From: Candidatus Aegiribacteria sp. MLS_C
GTDB lineage: Bacteria > Fermentibacterota > Fermentibacteria > Fermentibacterales > JCC-6
Length of the DNA: 64,000 bases
Assembly (NCBI GenBank): GCA_002030045.1
Contig: LQBI01000024.1
Location: 248,001 to 312,000, forward strand
Reading direction: 5' to 3'
Part shown: positions 61,200 to 64,000 of the stretch, one piece after another
Position numbering within the stretch: the stretch's first letter is position 1
Layout of the letters: each line of letters begins with the position of its first letter
Notes under the pieces: generated by a model
Database searches by the model: none
Told to the model about the DNA's origin: nothing
Seen by the model: only the letters and a program-made list of their open reading frames with translations
Position numbers and translations under genes: made by a program

Positions 61200-62261
61200 C
61201 TAGACGGGTTTGAAACTGTCCGAGTCTGCAAGTTCCTTCAGGATGGCCTTCTCCTTCCTGCTCAGCTTCTTCGGAACGTACACGTCGGCTATGACGACTA
61301 TGTCACCCCTGCCCAGCCCCTTTAGCTTCCGGATCCCCTTCCTCTTCATGACCAGTCTCTCTCCGGGCTGCACACCCGATGGCAGGTCAACGCCTATGGC
61401 TTCGTCCTCTACCGCGGGAACAGTGATGCTGGTCCCGAGAGCGGCCTCGGGAAAAGAGATCCTCGTCCTGTAGACGAGATCGTACCCGTCCCTCTGGAAA
61501 CCTCCGTAGTCGACCCTGGCGACCCTTATCAGCAGGTCGCCTGCGGGACCGTCGTCCGGAGGCAGGTTTCCCTGACCCCTGAGCCTTATGTAGTGTCCTT
61601 CGGATATCCCAGCGGGGAGGTCAACGGATATCCTTCTCTCCCTCGGTTCCAGTCTCGATCCTCCACAGACAGGGCATGGCTTCTCCGGAATGCTGCCCCT
61701 GCCGCCGCAATCGGGACATACCGTCACCGTCTGCATGGTTCCCAGCAGCGTCCTCCTGACAGTTCTGATCCTGCCCTGCCCGCCGCATCTCGCGCAGGTG
61801 GTGAGGCCGTGGTCGGGATGGGCTCCGGAACCTCCGCAGGTGCTGCAGTGCTCGAGCCTCCTGACCTTGATCTCCCGTGTGCTTCCTGCGACGATCTCCC
61901 GCAGTTCGAGTTCCACGTCGATGACTATGTCCTCTCCCACCGAAGAGAAGTTCTCCGACCTGCGAAAACCGAATATCTCCTGGAAAGCCCTCAGAGCATC
62001 ATCCATTCCGAACCCGCCGAAGAAATCGGACATGTCGGGCATGCCGTCGGCTGATCCGGTCATGTCGTAACGTCTTCTCTTGTCCGGATCGCTGAGAATC
62101 TCGTAAGCCTGGGTGATCTCCTTGAACTTCTCTTCCGCGTCCCTGTCGCCGGGATTGCGGTCCGGGTGGTACTGCAGCGCAAGCCGCCTGTAGGCGCTCT
62201 TTATCGCCGCATGGTCATCGTCCCTGCTAACGCCGAGGACCTGGTAGGGATCGTGGTTCAT
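61200..62261 (-). CDS. dnaJ: Co-chaperone DnaJ
   Basis: The 353-residue DnaJ has a J domain with HPD at 32-34, a Gly/Phe-poor linker with FFGGFGMDD, four zinc-binding repeats (CSTCGGSG, CARCGGQG, CPDCGGRG and CPVCGGSR, the last lacking the final Gly) and the C-terminal substrate domains. I start at ATG 62261 preceded by GGAG; TTG 62270 is possible. It stimulates the DnaK encoded 154 bp upstream. Confidence 0.95.
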   Translation of the reverse strand: MNHDPYQVLGVSRDDDHAAIKSAYRRLALQYHPDRNPGDRDAEEKFKEITQAYEILSDPDKRRRYDMTGSADGMPDMSDFFGGFGMDDALRAFQEIFGFRRSENFSSVGEDIVIDVELELREIVAGSTREIKVRRLEHCSTCGGSGAHPDHGLTTCARCGGQGRIRTVRRTLLGTMQTVTVCPDCGGRGSIPEKPCPVCGGSRLEPRERRISVDLPAGISEGHYIRLRGQGNLPPDDGPAGDLLIRVARVDYGGFQRDGYDLVYRTRISFPEAALGTSITVPAVEDEAIGVDLPSGVQPGERLVMKRKGIRKLKGLGRGDIVVIADVYVPKKLSRKEKAILKELADSDSFKPV

Positions 62262-62415
62262 CTTCTCCAATCAGGATACCTATCCATCATCGAACGATGT
62301 ATACGGTACTACGTCTGCGGCGTACCTTTTTCGGCCTCACCGCCGTTCCGAAGCAGGAATATAGCACACGCGGATATTGAGTGGGCATCGACGGGGATCG
62401 CGTCCGGGCTGGAGC

Positions 62416-64000
62416 CTATTCCTCGGAGACATCCAGGGTGGCAATGCCACCGCTGCTGTCCTCCTCTTCCATGGAGTCCACCATGTTGAGGATGTTCCTC
62501 ACGGTGTGCATCACCATCGATATTTCCTTCATGGCCCCTTCGACGGCGTCTATGCTGCTTCCGTCCCTGGCCGTCCTGAGTTCCTGGAGGGCGGCCTCCA
62601 GCTCTCCGGTGGAATCGGCATCCAGACGGTCCCGGCTCGAATTGAGGAGCTTTGACGCTTCATAGATGGACTGGTCGGCTATGTTGCGGACCTCTATGAG
62701 CTTGATCCTGTCACGATCGGTCTCCCTGTTCTGTCTCGCATCCTGAATGAGTCTTCTGATGTCCTCGTCGCTGAGGCCTCCGCTGGGGTTCACCTTCATC
62801 TCCTGATGCTTGCCCGTCACAGCATCTTTCGCGTTCACGAACAGAATGCCGTTTGCGTCTATTGAAAACGAGACCTCTATCCTTGGCACGCCCCTCGGCG
62901 CGGGACTGATACCCACAAGTTCGAAACGGGCCAGGCTCCTGTTCTCCTCGGCCAGCGTACGCTCTCCCTGGAGGACATGGATGCCTACCACCTGCTGGTT
63001 GTCCACCGCGGTGGTGAACATCTTGCTGCGCTTGATTGGAAGGGGACTGTTCTTCTCTATGATGGGAGCCATGATCCCCCCCAGTGTCTCCACTCCCAGC
63101 GTGAGGGAAGTCACGTCGAGAAGGACCAGGTCCTTCCTCTGTCCGGACACCACGGATCCTGCTATCGCAGCGCCCATTGCCACAACCTCGTCGGGATTGA
63201 CGCTGTGGACAGGTTCCTGGTGGAAGGTCTCCTCGACCAGCTTCCTGACAAGCGGTATCCTGGTGGAGCCTCCCACCAGGACTACGGTCTCCAGGTCGTC
63301 GTGAGTAAGACCGGCATCCTCCATGACCTGTTCGCAGAGAGGTTTCGTGCTCTCTACCAGGTCCCTTACGAGTCCTTCGAAGAGACCCCTGGTTATAGAC
63401 ATCTCCAGGTGTACCGGACCGATGTCGCTGGAGGCTATGAAGGGCAGGTTTATGGAGGTCTCCAGGGCCGTGGAAAGCTCACACTTGGCTCTCTCGGCAG
63501 CCTCCCTGACGCGCTGAGGGGCAACAGGGTCATCGGAGAGGTCTATACCTTTGGAACGTTTGAATTCGTTCATTATCCAATCCACGAGACGCGCATCGAA
63601 ATCGTCCCCGCCCAGCTGGGTGTTTCCGGTGGTGGCCTTCACCTCGAATATTCCGTTCACCACCTGGAGGATGCTTATGTCGAAAGTCCCTCCGCCGAAA
63701 TCGAATACGGCTATCTTCCGGCGCTCCACGGCGTCGGTGAATGCCAGCGCGGCTGCGGTGGGCTCGTTGAGCACCCTCTTGACGTTGAGACCGGCGATGG
63801 TGCATGCGGCCTTGGTCGCCTTGCGCTGTATCTCGTTGAAATGGGCCGGAACGGTCACGACTACGTCTGTCACCTCCTCGCCCAGGAACTCCTCTGCGCG
63901 ATACTTCATCTTCTGCAGGATCATCGAGGATATCTCCTGGGGGGTGAAGGTCCTCCCGTCGCTGATCCTGACCACCGCATCGCCCTTGTCGTTGGGGATT
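62416..64000 (-). CDS. dnaK: Chaperone DnaK, 5' end beyond window
   Basis: The visible 527 codons cover most of Hsp70. The nucleotide-binding part has VVVTVPAHFNEIQRKATK, LNEPTAAALAF, FDFGGGTFDIS and VVLVGGSTRIPLV, and the substrate domain has LTLGVETLGGIMAPII and RIEVSFSIDANGILFV. The C-terminal lid ends in an acidic tail. By comparison with DnaK about 100 N-terminal residues lie outside. No grpE or hrcA is visible on this side. The 154 bp to dnaJ show no clear promoter. Confidence 0.97.
   Translation of the reverse strand, partial: IPNDKGDAVVRISDGRTFTPQEISSMILQKMKYRAEEFLGEEVTDVVVTVPAHFNEIQRKATKAACTIAGLNVKRVLNEPTAAALAFTDAVERRKIAVFDFGGGTFDISILQVVNGIFEVKATTGNTQLGGDDFDARLVDWIMNEFKRSKGIDLSDDPVAPQRVREAAERAKCELSTALETSINLPFIASSDIGPVHLEMSITRGLFEGLVRDLVESTKPLCEQVMEDAGLTHDDLETVVLVGGSTRIPLVRKLVEETFHQEPVHSVNPDEVVAMGAAIAGSVVSGQRKDLVLLDVTSLTLGVETLGGIMAPIIEKNSPLPIKRSKMFTTAVDNQQVVGIHVLQGERTLAEENRSLARFELVGISPAPRGVPRIEVSFSIDANGILFVNAKDAVTGKHQEMKVNPSGGLSDEDIRRLIQDARQNRETDRDRIKLIEVRNIADQSIYEASKLLNSSRDRLDADSTGELEAALQELRTARDGSSIDAVEGAMKEISMVMHTVRNILNMVDSMEEEDSSGGIATLDVSEE

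Noticed and set aside
1-64000. tRNA, rRNA, CRISPR arrays, insertion sequences, prophage
   Set aside because: No cloverleaf-like segments, repeat-spacer arrays, transposase or phage genes were seen in the intergenic regions or reading frames; a computed scan would be more sensitive.

Overview
The window (64,000 bp, GC-rich) reads as chromosome of a strictly anaerobic, double-membraned bacterium. Bacterial housekeeping genes (dnaK, dnaJ, mutS2, dnaG, primary sigma factor, holA, asd) sit beside two complete [NiFe] hydrogenase loci, the Hyp maturation set and a glycyl-radical enzyme. Lipoprotein signals, an outer-membrane barrel and two lytic transglycosylases indicate a Gram-negative envelope. 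The gene mix recalls uncultured fermentative phyla such as Fermentibacterota (Hyd24-12), but that is inference from gene content and no search was possible.

Layout. (1) 1-7469, minus strand: two roadblock proteins, an MglA-like GTPase, a PATAN-roadblock protein and a DnaA-like AAA+ ATPase without the DNA-binding domain run directly into a group 3 [NiFe] hydrogenase operon. Its two catalytic subunits are flanked by two proteins sharing a paralogous V4R-like domain, followed by a maturation protease cut by the left edge. (2) 7859-17594: an outer-membrane protein, an acetate-centred set (AcpS, acetyl-CoA synthetase, acyl carrier protein, KBL-type PLP enzyme, SatP-type transporter), two GT-C-like membrane proteins and an orphan histidine kinase. 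(3) 17607-23428: hypFCDE, then divergent hypAB. (4) 23465-39201, minus: a possible 19-gene transcription unit coding for a membrane-bound group 4 [NiFe] hydrogenase with a full Mrp-type antiporter module, a HydB/HydG-like flavin-iron-sulfur module at the 5' end, its own maturation protease, and a glycyl-radical enzyme with activase at the 3' end. (5) 39812-48311, minus: a four-gene operon of two lytic transglycosylases around two large TPR/solenoid proteins. (6) 48354-53148: asd, a zinc-ribbon coiled-coil protein, holA and a PpiD-like chaperone. (7) 53151-64000, minus: dnaK-dnaJ-mutS2-dnaG-rpoD followed by a BtuFDC-like metal/cobalamin ABC importer.

How it fits together. Hyp proteins build the NiFe(CN)2CO centre for both hydrogenases, and each hydrogenase locus carries its own C-terminal processing protease. 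The membrane enzyme should couple ferredoxin or NAD(P)H oxidation to H2 evolution (or the reverse) and ion pumping. The cytosolic enzyme is preceded by a small-GTPase/AAA+ module that could control or localise it. UUG start codons with good Shine-Dalgarno sequences are common, and the primary sigma factor appears to need an AUA start.
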